64,000 nt of DNA from CAZLMW01 sp964560875 (lineage in GTDB: Bacteria > Myxococcota_A > UBA9042). Below the pieces are notes generated by a model, which was not told the DNA's origin, ran no database searches, and saw only the letters and a program-made list of their open reading frames with translations. The stretch spans positions 124,001 to 188,000 of the forward strand of contig CAZLMW010000001.1 in assembly GCA_964560875.1 (NCBI GenBank), read 5' to 3'. The position numbers and the translations under genes are program-made. Below, piece after piece: positions 24,396 through 33,327 of this stretch (positions are counted from its first letter, which is position 1; each line of letters starts with the position of its first letter).

Positions 24396-25916
24396 ATGGC
24401 CAAGCGCGTCCCATTGGTGGCCATCGTCGGTCGACCCAACGTCGGCAAGTCTACCCTCTTCAACCGCCTCGTAGGCGGCCGCCACGCGATCGTCGAGGAC
24501 ACGCCGGGCGTCACCCGCGACCGCCTCTACGCCCGCTGCGAATATGACGGCGAGATCATCGAACTCGTCGATACCGGCGGCTTTGAAGTGGGTCGCACCG
24601 ACGACATGCTGGTCAACGTCCGCGACCAGGCCAAGATCGCCATCGAGCAAGCCGACATCGTCATCTGGCTCTGCAACGCCCGCGACGATGTCACCGCCGC
24701 TGAAGAGGCCATCGCCGACGTCCTGCGCGCCGCCGACAAGCCGATCCTGATCGCGGCCAATAAGTGCGACGTGCCGAGCATCGACATGGACGCGATGGCC
24801 TTCTACTCGCTCGGTTTTGAATCGGTTCGACCCGTTTCTGCCGCACACGGACGCGGCATTGGCGAGCTGCTCGACGAGGTGCTCGAGCTGCTCCGTGCCG
24901 CCGACGGGTTCGCCGACCTCGACGACGATGAGGCGCTCGGGGAAGACGAGATCGCCGAGCTCCAGCAGCAACGCGGTGGGCACGTTCAACGGGTGCGCAT
25001 GTGCATCGTCGGCCGGCCCAATGTCGGCAAGTCCACGCTCGCCAACGCGCTACTCGGCAAGAAGCGGATGCTGGCCAGCGACATCCCGGGCACGACCCGC
25101 GACGCGATCGACGCCGATTTCGAGCACGACGGCGAGACGTTCACGCTGATCGACACCGCCGGAATGAGGCGCCCGGCGCGAATCACCGAATCGATCGAGC
25201 AGTACGCCGTGTCGCGCGCGGTTCGAGCGATCGAACGCAGCCATATCGCCGTCTTGGTGCTCGATGCGACGCAAGCGCTGGCCGACCAGGACGCCCGCAT
25301 CGCCAGCTTGGTTGAGCGACGTGGCCGCGCGTGTGTCGTCGTGGTCAACAAGTGGGACGCGGTCGAAAAAGACACGCGGACCATGCGCGCCTACGAAAAG
25401 GACCTCGACGAAGCGCTGCCCTTCCTGGCCCATGCGCCGCGGATCTTCGTCAGCGCGCTCAAAGGTCAGCGCGTGCACAAGGTCATGAACACGGTGCTGC
25501 AGGCGTATGCGGCGTTCAACTCGCTCATCAACACCAGCAAGCTGAACCGATGGCTCGCAGATACGGTCGCGCTCAAGCAGCCACCGGTCCATCGCGGCAA
25601 GCGGATCAAGCTCTACTTTGGGTCCCAGACCCAGACACGACCGCCGCGGTTCGAGTTCCAGTGCAACATCGACAAGCCCCCACCGGCGTCCTTCCAGCGT
25701 TTTATGGCGCGACGCTTGCGAGACACTTTTGACCTGTACGGCACACCGATCCGGCTCGGCTTCAAACGAAAAGCCGCTCGACGCGCCCGCGGACGTCGCG
25801 ACGGACACGACCATGACGACGGTTTCATCGACGAGACGGGCTTCGAGGACGCGGTGATGATCGACCTCGACGCCGACGAGGCGCCCAACTACGTCCAGAG
25901 CGACGACGCAGAGTAA
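24396..25916 (+). CDS. der: Ribosome-assembly GTPase Der (EngA)
   Basis: Der has two tandem GTPase domains and a C-terminal KH-like domain and acts in 50S assembly. Domain 1: GRPNVGKSTLFN, TPGVTRDR, DTGGF, NKCD (usually NKID/NKxD). Domain 2: GRPNVGKSTLANALLG, PGTTRD, DTAGMRRPARI, NKWD and SALKGQ. The KH-like region includes PPVHRGKRIKLYFGSQTQ. The 506-residue length is a little above average, due to an acidic linker between the GTPase domains and a basic-then-acidic tail. It begins 4 nt after the era stop. Confidence 0.96.
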   Translation: MAKRVPLVAIVGRPNVGKSTLFNRLVGGRHAIVEDTPGVTRDRLYARCEYDGEIIELVDTGGFEVGRTDDMLVNVRDQAKIAIEQADIVIWLCNARDDVTAAEEAIADVLRAADKPILIAANKCDVPSIDMDAMAFYSLGFESVRPVSAAHGRGIGELLDEVLELLRAADGFADLDDDEALGEDEIAELQQQRGGHVQRVRMCIVGRPNVGKSTLANALLGKKRMLASDIPGTTRDAIDADFEHDGETFTLIDTAGMRRPARITESIEQYAVSRAVRAIERSHIAVLVLDATQALADQDARIASLVERRGRACVVVVNKWDAVEKDTRTMRAYEKDLDEALPFLAHAPRIFVSALKGQRVHKVMNTVLQAYAAFNSLINTSKLNRWLADTVALKQPPVHRGKRIKLYFGSQTQTRPPRFEFQCNIDKPPPASFQRFMARRLRDTFDLYGTPIRLGFKRKAARRARGRRDGHDHDDGFIDETGFEDAVMIDLDADEAPNYVQSDDAE

Positions 25917-25926
25917 GGAAGCCTGC

Positions 25927-26952
25927 ATGACCGAGGCCACCGCGTCCGCGGATCGCATTCGCAAGACTTACAGCCAGGCGCAACGGCTGCTTCGCATCTA
26001 CCTCGCCCTGGCCAATGCGCGCGCCGGATTGACGGTCCAGGAGCTGATCGAACGCACCGGGGTAACGCGGCGCACGATCAACCGCGATCTTGCCGTCCTG
26101 CACGACGATCACCTCGTTCGCTGCGTGCATATCGACGATCGCGGCCGCAAGCGTTGGTCGATCCTGCCCGCCGGACCAGCAGGCGGCGTCACGTTCACGC
26201 GCGGCGAGCTGCTCGCGCTGTGTTTGGGCCGGTCGATGTTGTCGTTCGCGCAAGGCACCGAGCTGTACGCATCGATGTCCGACGCGTTCCAGAAGGTCGC
26301 CGATCGCCTCGGCAGCCGCGATATCGAAGCGCTCGACCTCGACCGCAAGCTCTTCGCCGTGCCCGACGCGCCGCCGATCAACATCGAGACGGAGGCCTTT
26401 GATGACTGCCTCAACGAGCTGCTGACCGCTGTCTTGCGCAGCAACCAGATCGAGATCGACTACCCGTCCAGTCGCGGCGACGCGGTCCGCACATGGCTCG
26501 TTGACCCGTTGACGCTCGCCTACTACCGCGGCCGCCTCTATCTCGTTGCCCGGGTCCGCGATGGCGACACGATCCGCCTCTTCGCGGTGCACCGGGTCAT
26601 CGACGCCCGTTGGCTGCGCAACACCACCATCGATGTGCCCGACGGATATCGGCCCGCGAGCCTCTTTTCCAACCGCTTCGGCATCTTCCAGGGCAGCGAC
26701 CCAACCACGGTCGCCGCGCGCTTCTCAGCCGGTCCTGCCCGCTACGCCCGCGAGAGGCTTTGGCACGCGTCCCAGCAGTGCATCGACCTCGCGGACGGCG
26801 GCTGCGAGCTCAAGTGGAATGTACCGGTGACACCCGAGCTGGTTTCCTGGCTGCTCAGCTTTGGCGCTGGAGTGGCAGTGCTTGAACCTGCGACGTTGCG
26901 CGAGCGGATCGCTACGACTCTGCGCGAAGCCGCCGGTCGCTACGGAACCTGA
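25927..26952 (+). CDS. WYL-domain transcriptional regulator
   Basis: The N-terminal region (residues about 15-75) is a winged helix-turn-helix of the DeoR/YafY type (QRLLRIYLALANARAGLTV, GVTRRTINRDLAVL). Residues about 150-235 form a WYL-type sensor domain with VDPLTLAYYRGRLYLVAR, and a C-terminal WCX-type extension follows. Such proteins respond to nucleic-acid or nucleotide ligands; many are linked to DNA damage or phage defence. ATG 25927 has AAGGA at seven bases. The position directly before recN could indicate a DNA-damage connection; this is inference. Confidence 0.87.
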   Translation: MTEATASADRIRKTYSQAQRLLRIYLALANARAGLTVQELIERTGVTRRTINRDLAVLHDDHLVRCVHIDDRGRKRWSILPAGPAGGVTFTRGELLALCLGRSMLSFAQGTELYASMSDAFQKVADRLGSRDIEALDLDRKLFAVPDAPPINIETEAFDDCLNELLTAVLRSNQIEIDYPSSRGDAVRTWLVDPLTLAYYRGRLYLVARVRDGDTIRLFAVHRVIDARWLRNTTIDVPDGYRPASLFSNRFGIFQGSDPTTVAARFSAGPARYARERLWHASQQCIDLADGGCELKWNVPVTPELVSWLLSFGAGVAVLEPATLRERIATTLREAAGRYGT

Positions 26953-26953
26953 C

Positions 26954-28609
26954 GTGTTGACCTACCTGCGGGTGCGCGACCTGGCCATTGTCGGAGAAGC
27001 GGTGCTCGAATTCGGGCCCGGACTAACCGCAATTACCGGGGAGACGGGCGCCGGAAAATCGCTGCTTGTTGGCGCGCTGGACCTCCTGCTCGGCGGACGC
27101 GCGACCGGCAAGTTGGTGCGTCGTGGCGCAGAACGAGCCGAGATCGAGGCGCAATTCGACGGCGTGACCGAATCGGGCAGCCTCGCGGCCCTGGCGGAGC
27201 GCGGCATTGAGGTGGTCGACGGCGTGGTCATCGTCCGTCGGGTGATAGGGACAAAGGGATCGCGCCGCGCGTTCATCAATGGGCGGCTGGCCACGGCTTC
27301 GGATCTGCGCGAGGTGGTCGGGCCGCTCGTCGACTTGTGTGGCCAGCATCAACATGCGCGCTTGCTGAGCCCGGAACGCCAACTGGACGCCTTGGATCGA
27401 TTCGCCGGCCTCGATATGCGGCGCGGGCAGTATAAAACGGTGTGGCAGGCATGGCGCGATCTCGCCGATGAGCTGCAACGTGTCGCAGCCGATACCGAAG
27501 AGCGCCGCCAACGACGTGATTTCCTGCAATTCTGCGCGACCGAGTTGGCCGAAGCGGGTGTCGAAGCGGGCGAAACCGAACGCCTCGAGAACGAAGCCCG
27601 CCGCCTTCACAGCGCTCACGAGCTGCTCGCCACAGCCGGCGAAGCAACCCGCGCCCTGACCGACGAACACGGAATTCGCGACGCACTGTCGCCGATCGCC
27701 CGGCAGCTGGCCGACGGCGCGCGTCTCGACGGCAATCTTGCGGCGTTGTCGGCGCGAACGGACGAGGTGATCGCGCAGATCGACGAGCTGGCCGCTGATC
27801 TCGAGCGCTACATGGACGCGATTGACCTCGACGATGAGCGCCGCGCGGAGGTCGATGAACGTCTCGCTGAGCTGCACCGCCTCGCCCGCAAGTACGGCGG
27901 AAACGAGACCGCATTGTTGCAGCGGCAAAGCGCGATCGAAGACGAGCTGCACGGTCAGGTCGCCGACGATGAACGGCTCGAACGCCTGCAGGTCGAGGTG
28001 CCGCGTTTGCTTGAAGAAGTGACGAACGCAGCCGCCCAGCTGACCGAGCGACGAATCGCTGCCGGCAAAGGTCTGGCCCGAGGCGCCGGTGACGTGCTCT
28101 CCGCCCTCGGGATGCCGGGTGCAGCGCTCGATGTCGCCGTCGCGCCCTTGAACGCCCCCGGCCCCAACGGAGGCGACCGCGTGGTCTTTCAGCTCAGCAG
28201 CAACCGCGGTGAGATCGCACAACCGCTGCGCGACGTGGCCTCTGGCGGCGAATTATCGCGCGTTTTCCTGGCCATCGAGCGAGCCTGCGCACCGCCGGAC
28301 AGCCGTGCGACGATGGTTTTCGACGAGGTAGACGCCGGCATCGGCGGGGAAACGGCGACCGTGCTGGGTCGCTTCCTGGCCGAAATGGCGGCGCACGAGC
28401 AGGTCATCTGCATCACCCACTTGCCCCAGGTGGCGGCCTTCGCGGACCGCCAGATGCACGTCGAAAAGCGCGAGGAATCTGGGCGCACCGTCAGCCATGT
28501 GCGACGCCTTCATCCCGACGAGCGGGTGACCGAGATCGCACGAATGCTCGGCGGCACTGAAGATCCGACGGCGCTGGCGCATGCGCGGACGCTGCTCAAG
28601 GGTGCATAG
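26954..28609 (+). CDS. recN: DNA repair protein RecN
   Basis: RecN is an SMC-like ATPase that acts early in double-strand-break repair. The 551-residue product has Walker A GETGAGKS (residues 29-36), a long coiled-coil middle, the ABC signature ASGGELSRV and Walker B MVFDEVDAGIGGET. The end ITHLPQVAAFADRQM matches the family. The GTG at 26954 lies one base after the previous stop and starts directly in the family sequence; earlier codons run inside the WYL gene. Confidence 0.95.
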   Translation: MLTYLRVRDLAIVGEAVLEFGPGLTAITGETGAGKSLLVGALDLLLGGRATGKLVRRGAERAEIEAQFDGVTESGSLAALAERGIEVVDGVVIVRRVIGTKGSRRAFINGRLATASDLREVVGPLVDLCGQHQHARLLSPERQLDALDRFAGLDMRRGQYKTVWQAWRDLADELQRVAADTEERRQRRDFLQFCATELAEAGVEAGETERLENEARRLHSAHELLATAGEATRALTDEHGIRDALSPIARQLADGARLDGNLAALSARTDEVIAQIDELAADLERYMDAIDLDDERRAEVDERLAELHRLARKYGGNETALLQRQSAIEDELHGQVADDERLERLQVEVPRLLEEVTNAAAQLTERRIAAGKGLARGAGDVLSALGMPGAALDVAVAPLNAPGPNGGDRVVFQLSSNRGEIAQPLRDVASGGELSRVFLAIERACAPPDSRATMVFDEVDAGIGGETATVLGRFLAEMAAHEQVICITHLPQVAAFADRQMHVEKREESGRTVSHVRRLHPDERVTEIARMLGGTEDPTALAHARTLLKGA

Positions 28610-28743
28610 CCCGGATTTCTCATCAAAGGCGCGGCGACAGCGGGGCAAGCCTGTATATCTTCACGGAAAGACGCCCGTCCGGAGGGGCTTTGCTGGTGAC
28701 CCGGCTGGCGCGAATGTGGTACCAAGTGCGCTACGTGGAACTC

Positions 28744-31059
28744 ATGGCCAACGCGCATCGCACCGTTGTTTCGAAGCTTGCAGGTGGTCGCCTTTTGGCG
28801 ATCGCGGCGCTGGTTTTGACGGTTGCGGCGTGCAGCGGACCGCCGGATCAAGCCCCGAAGTTCGTGCAGATCAGCCAGCTTGGCGACACCTTCGTAACCG
28901 ATTCGCCGTACCGCATTTGGGCCACCTTGCGCGGTCAGCCGGACATCGATCGGGTGCGCGTCTATTGGGCGCGCTCGGGCGACCCGGACTACAACCCCAT
29001 CGCGATGAAGGAGCTGACGGCCGGCGCCTACGAAGCGTCGATTCCCGCGCAGCCTGCTGGGACAACGGTTCTCTACTTCCTGTGGGCCGACTCGCCGGCC
29101 GGATCCAGCGCCCAGCACCCGACGGCAGGACCTGATGCGCCGCTTGCGTTCCGCGTTCTCAACCCCGGGGAAGAGCCCACGACACAGCCGCGCGTCGTCA
29201 ACGTCGACACGCCCAAACCTGACGCCGGTCCCGCCGATGTCGGCCCGTTCGACGCGGGTCCGACCGATACTGGCGAGGCTGACACAGGGCCCGCGGACGC
29301 TGACAAACCCGACACAGGTCCGATCGACGCCGGCAAGCCCGACACCGGGCCGTTCGACGCCGGTCAGCCCGACATTCCGCCGGTCGACGTGCCGCAGATC
29401 GACAGCGACAAGGACGGCCTGCTCGACGCCAACGACAACTGCCCGAAGGTGAAGAACTCCAACCAGCTCGACAGCGACAACGATGGCATCGGCGACGCGT
29501 GCGATCCCGACTCCGACGGCGACGGCGTGGCCGATGAGATCGACAACTGCGACCAGCTGCCCAACCCCGACCAGTCCAACATCGATGGCGATAAGAAGGG
29601 CGACGCGTGTGACAAGGACCTCGACGGCGACAAGACGCCCAACAAGTCGGACAACTGCCCGTACGTGCCCAACTCCGACCAAAAGGACAGCGACGGCGAC
29701 GGACTCGGCGACGTATGCGATCCGCTCGATGAAAACCTGAGCGACAAAGACCAGGACGGCATCCTCGACGAAAACGACAACTGCCCGACGACACCCAACC
29801 CCGCGCAAAAGGACCTCGACAGCGATGGCAAGGGCGACGCCTGCGACACCGACATCGACGGCGACAACGTTGGCAACACGGTCGATAACTGCCCGTTCAA
29901 CGCCAACTCCGATCAGAAAGACACCGACAAGGACGGGCTCGGCGACGCATGCGATGACCCCGACGACACGGACGCCGACGGCATCAAGGACGACAAGGAC
30001 AACTGCGTAAAGGTCCCCAACGCCAGCCAGACCGATACCGACGGCGATGGCGAAGGCGACGCGTGCGACAAGGACATCGACGGCGACGGCAAGATCAACG
30101 CGTTCGACAACTGCCAGCTCGTCAAAAACGTCAACCAGAAGGACACCGACGGCGACGGCAAAGGCGATGTCTGCGACGACGAGGCGCTATGCGACAAGGG
30201 CCAGAAGTGTCCGAGCGGGACCGAGTGCTACAAGCCGCTGTGCCTCAAACCGAAGTCATGTTCGAGCCAGGACGACTGCGACGCAGGAACGTTCTGCTAC
30301 AAGGGCAAGTGCTTGCCGCCCCAAGTCGTGCCCGCCGACTTCTGCAAGGACGACAGCAACTGCCCGGTCGGATTCGTCTGCCAGTTCCAGTCCTGCAACC
30401 CCGACAAGTGCACGCATGACAGCCAGTGTCCGGCCGGCAAAAAGTGCCTCTACGGCGAGTGCCTGCCCGGCCAAATCCCGACCACCGGCTGCAAGTACGA
30501 CGAGGACTGCAAACCCACCCAGCAGTGCCTCGCCAAGCTGTGCGTGCCCAAGGGTTGCCTCGCCAACAACAACTGCAAGAGCAACGAAAAGTGCTTCAAG
30601 GGCATCTGCATCCCGTCGATCATCCCCACGCTCGAGTGCAAGAAGTCATCGGATTGCCCCAACCTGCCGATCGGCAACCTGAAGATGACGTGCGCCGCCG
30701 GCGTGTGCATCCCGCAGATTCCCGGCCTGCCAAACCTCTGCACGGTCGACGACGACTGCAAAAAGAACCAGCAGTGCCTCGTCGCTGTGTGCGTCAACAA
30801 GCAGTGCGAAAAGAGCAGCGATTGCGGCAAGGGCAAAGCGTGCACGCTCGGCTTCTGCTTTGACGTCGACACCCCCGTCCCAGCGCCCGGCCAGTGCAAA
30901 TCCAGCAAGGACTGCAAGAACGGCAATACGTGCTTCCAGACCGTCTGCCTGCCGTTCAAAATCGGTGGCGGTGGCGGCTTCCCTGCGCCCGAACCGTGCG
31001 GTCCCGGCGGCAAGTGTCCAAAGGGGAAGACCTGCCAGTTCGGCCTCGTTTGCATCTGA
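28744..31059 (+). CDS. Large lipoprotein with thrombospondin type 3 calcium-binding repeats and cysteine-rich repeats
   Basis: The 771-residue product has a signal with lipobox VAAC and an N-terminal beta-domain (about 35-140). A low-complexity linker of DAGP/DTGP units follows (about 155-215). Then come seven thrombospondin type 3 repeats (about 217-475), each with DxDxDG calcium loops, a DNCP element and an end like GDACD. The C-terminal 290 residues hold about ten Dickkopf/EGF-like cysteine units (C-x5-C-P-x-G-x2-C). Proteins of this design are typical of surface structures in Myxococcota. A role in adhesion or envelope stability is inferred. ATG 28744 begins the signal peptide; the frame is open a further 18 codons upstream. 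Confidence 0.85.
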   Translation: MANAHRTVVSKLAGGRLLAIAALVLTVAACSGPPDQAPKFVQISQLGDTFVTDSPYRIWATLRGQPDIDRVRVYWARSGDPDYNPIAMKELTAGAYEASIPAQPAGTTVLYFLWADSPAGSSAQHPTAGPDAPLAFRVLNPGEEPTTQPRVVNVDTPKPDAGPADVGPFDAGPTDTGEADTGPADADKPDTGPIDAGKPDTGPFDAGQPDIPPVDVPQIDSDKDGLLDANDNCPKVKNSNQLDSDNDGIGDACDPDSDGDGVADEIDNCDQLPNPDQSNIDGDKKGDACDKDLDGDKTPNKSDNCPYVPNSDQKDSDGDGLGDVCDPLDENLSDKDQDGILDENDNCPTTPNPAQKDLDSDGKGDACDTDIDGDNVGNTVDNCPFNANSDQKDTDKDGLGDACDDPDDTDADGIKDDKDNCVKVPNASQTDTDGDGEGDACDKDIDGDGKINAFDNCQLVKNVNQKDTDGDGKGDVCDDEALCDKGQKCPSGTECYKPLCLKPKSCSSQDDCDAGTFCYKGKCLPPQVVPADFCKDDSNCPVGFVCQFQSCNPDKCTHDSQCPAGKKCLYGECLPGQIPTTGCKYDEDCKPTQQCLAKLCVPKGCLANNNCKSNEKCFKGICIPSIIPTLECKKSSDCPNLPIGNLKMTCAAGVCIPQIPGLPNLCTVDDDCKKNQQCLVAVCVNKQCEKSSDCGKGKACTLGFCFDVDTPVPAPGQCKSSKDCKNGNTCFQTVCLPFKIGGGGGFPAPEPCGPGGKCPKGKTCQFGLVCI

Positions 31060-31089
31060 GCGCCCCACCCTCTGCACGGCTTCGCTGAC

Positions 31090-33258
31090 TTGGACGCCCG
31101 CCTTCTCGCTGTCGGACTGCTGCGACCGTTGACCGACGTGGTCGCGCCCCTCGGCCCGGCCGACGACGACTCCGAGCCGTTGGATCTGCGCGAAACAGAC
31201 CTCCGCGATGGCTGCTTTGCCGGCGCTGACCTCCGCGACGCGAACCTATCGCGCACCCAGCTGAAGATGGCCAACCTCGCCGGGGCACAGCTCCGCGGCG
31301 CGAGCCTTGTCGGCGCCGATTTGAGCCTTGCAGACCTGCGCGGGGCGGACCTACAAGCTGCGGATCTCAGCGGTGCAGACCTCACGGGCGCCGACATTCG
31401 CGACGCGCGCTTTGACGGCGCCGACCTCACGGGAACCGACTTTGGATTTGCCCGAATCGCCGGGGCACGCGGCCTCTCCGAGGCGCTCAACGACCGCACC
31501 ACAAGCGACGGCCGCGTCGATGGTCAGCGCGATCAGCAAGGCGACCCCAAGCCGGCGACGAGAGCGTATGCCGCCGGGGTGAAGGCCCATCGCGACAACC
31601 GCATCGGCGACGCGGAACGCTACTTCCGAGAGGCGCTTTGCTGGGTACCCGAGTCCGATATCGCCCGTTATGCACTGGGTTGCGCGTGCCTCGATCGCCG
31701 CGACCCCGCCGCAGCCGTGACCTGGTGGCATGCCGCCATCGCCCACCACCACGACGCCGATCGCGCGCGACTCGAGGCCGCTATCGTGCACCTGTGGCTC
31801 GGCGACACCGACGCAGCCCGTGCCGTGATCGATCGACCGTTCGCCAAAGACGAGGTCCGCGCAGCCGTCGACGCGTTCCGCGACACGGTCGATAGGGATC
31901 GCGACGCCGCCGTTGACGCACTCGCCAGGGTGCTTGGCGACGTGCCCGGCGTCCGTTGGTTCCGCAAGCAGGAGCCGCCCAAACGTACCAAGCGCGTGCC
32001 CGGAACGATCGAGAAGCTCTCGGATGAAGAGTGGGTGGCCGCCGAACAGGCCGATCTCGCGCAGGCCGTTCGCGGCGACGATCAGCCCGTCTGGTTCTGG
32101 CACGGTGCCATCGCGCGAGCCATCACGATCGGCGCGATGGAGATCGCGGCGCTCGCCGAACAACGCCTCACCCGTGAAGCGCCCGAGTACCGACTGTGGG
32201 GTCTGGAGCTGCGCGAGCTGGACATCAGCGGCCAAGCCTTCGAGTCCCTGGTCCGGACCCGCGCGGTCGCCGCCGGCGCGATCCGTTCGGTGCGTTGGGT
32301 AGCGATCGGCGCGCACGGACCCACAGCCCGAATCGACTGCGACAACGGCATCTTCTACGCCAAACGCTACATCGGTGCGACGCGTCCGCCAGCCTCCGTC
32401 GCCTACACCCATCGGGTCGTGTCCGGTCTGGATGCCCTCGGTCTGACCGTCCCCGCCGCCCTGCCCGACGCCGAGGGCGCCGACACACTCCCTTTCTCGC
32501 GCGACCAACTCGCCCTCTACCCAGATGTCGGCGGCCGCTCCATCGACGACGATGACCTGACGCCGGCCGACGCCCATCGCATCGGCGCCGTCCTCGCCCG
32601 CATCCACGAACTCGGCGACGGGCTCGACTGCGGGGCGCGACCTGTGGGCGGTGTGCGGATCGGCACGCGCATTCTGCGTCACCACAACGCCGCCGCGGTC
32701 TTCGAGTCGGTGATCGCCAGCGACCGCGACGTCGCTATTCGATTCGCACACCACCCTCACCGGGCGCGCGTCATGTCGCTGTTGCAGGCCACGTCCCGCC
32801 GCCTCTCCAGCGTCGTCCATGGCTGCCGAACCGGGCTTGTGCATGGCGATTTCGGCCCCGGCAACGTGCTGATCAACGACGCCAACGAGGTCTCCGTCGT
32901 GGACTGGGACCTGTGCGACAGCGACCTCACCGCCTGGGATCTCGCGCGTTGCATCGATCGCGTCGCCGTCCGATGGCCGCTGCGTCTCGTCGATCCGCTG
33001 GAGATCCGCGCCAACGTAGCCCGCGCTGTGATCGAAGGTTACGAGTCGGTGCGACCGTTGCATCACGCCGAACGAGCCGCTCTCCCCGTGCTGGTCGCCG
33101 CCAGCCGCGTGGATCTCGACGCCACAGTCCTCGCCATTTGCGCGCCGATCGACGGCGACATCATCGACCCGATGCTCGAGCGATTGCTCTGCCGACTTGG
33201 CCGCGCCGCCGCCGGGGTGCCCGAAATCGGCGTCGCCATCTGTCCCGCGATCGACTGA
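31090..33258 (+). CDS. Pentapeptide-repeat protein fused to an aminoglycoside-phosphotransferase-like kinase domain
   Basis: The 722-residue product combines unusual parts. Residues about 30-125 are pentapeptide repeats (A[D/N]LxG pattern: ADLRDANLSRTQL, ADLSGADLTGADI), which form a quadrilateral helix. Residues about 160-310 look like TPR-type helices. Residues about 400-690 are a protein-kinase-like phosphotransferase with the catalytic loop VHGDFGPGNVLI (about 585) and the metal motif VVDWDLCD (about 604). These belong to the APH/choline-kinase superfamily. The substrate is unknown; resistance should not be assumed. The TTG at 31090 has no ribosome-binding site, and GTG 31138 is an alternative. 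It lies 30 nt after the lipoprotein gene. Confidence 0.75.
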   Translation: MDARLLAVGLLRPLTDVVAPLGPADDDSEPLDLRETDLRDGCFAGADLRDANLSRTQLKMANLAGAQLRGASLVGADLSLADLRGADLQAADLSGADLTGADIRDARFDGADLTGTDFGFARIAGARGLSEALNDRTTSDGRVDGQRDQQGDPKPATRAYAAGVKAHRDNRIGDAERYFREALCWVPESDIARYALGCACLDRRDPAAAVTWWHAAIAHHHDADRARLEAAIVHLWLGDTDAARAVIDRPFAKDEVRAAVDAFRDTVDRDRDAAVDALARVLGDVPGVRWFRKQEPPKRTKRVPGTIEKLSDEEWVAAEQADLAQAVRGDDQPVWFWHGAIARAITIGAMEIAALAEQRLTREAPEYRLWGLELRELDISGQAFESLVRTRAVAAGAIRSVRWVAIGAHGPTARIDCDNGIFYAKRYIGATRPPASVAYTHRVVSGLDALGLTVPAALPDAEGADTLPFSRDQLALYPDVGGRSIDDDDLTPADAHRIGAVLARIHELGDGLDCGARPVGGVRIGTRILRHHNAAAVFESVIASDRDVAIRFAHHPHRARVMSLLQATSRRLSSVVHGCRTGLVHGDFGPGNVLINDANEVSVVDWDLCDSDLTAWDLARCIDRVAVRWPLRLVDPLEIRANVARAVIEGYESVRPLHHAERAALPVLVAASRVDLDATVLAICAPIDGDIIDPMLERLLCRLGRAAAGVPEIGVAICPAID

Positions 33259-33278
33259 CTCAAAGACATTTGTGAGCT

Positions 33279-33292
33279 TTGCAGGGCTGCAA
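33279..33292. promoter_or_regulatory. Operator-like inverted repeat upstream of 33328
   Basis: TTGCAG and CTGCAA form a perfect inverted repeat around GG, 36 nt before the next start codon. Its symmetry suits a dimeric DNA-binding protein better than an RNA hairpin, since the loop would be too small. No regulator can be assigned. Confidence 0.25.
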
Positions 33293-33327
33293 GTGGTGGT
33301 TGCCCGCCGTTGCGTTACGATCGAGCC

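Noticed and set aside
28744..31059. Aspartate-rich repeats as a sign of recent foreign DNA.
   Set aside because: Base composition and codon use look like the neighbours, and similar repeats occur in another local gene.
31351..33066. A 571-codon minus-strand open frame.
   Set aside because: It is a shadow of the pentapeptide-kinase gene; its peptide is biased and lacks any domain.
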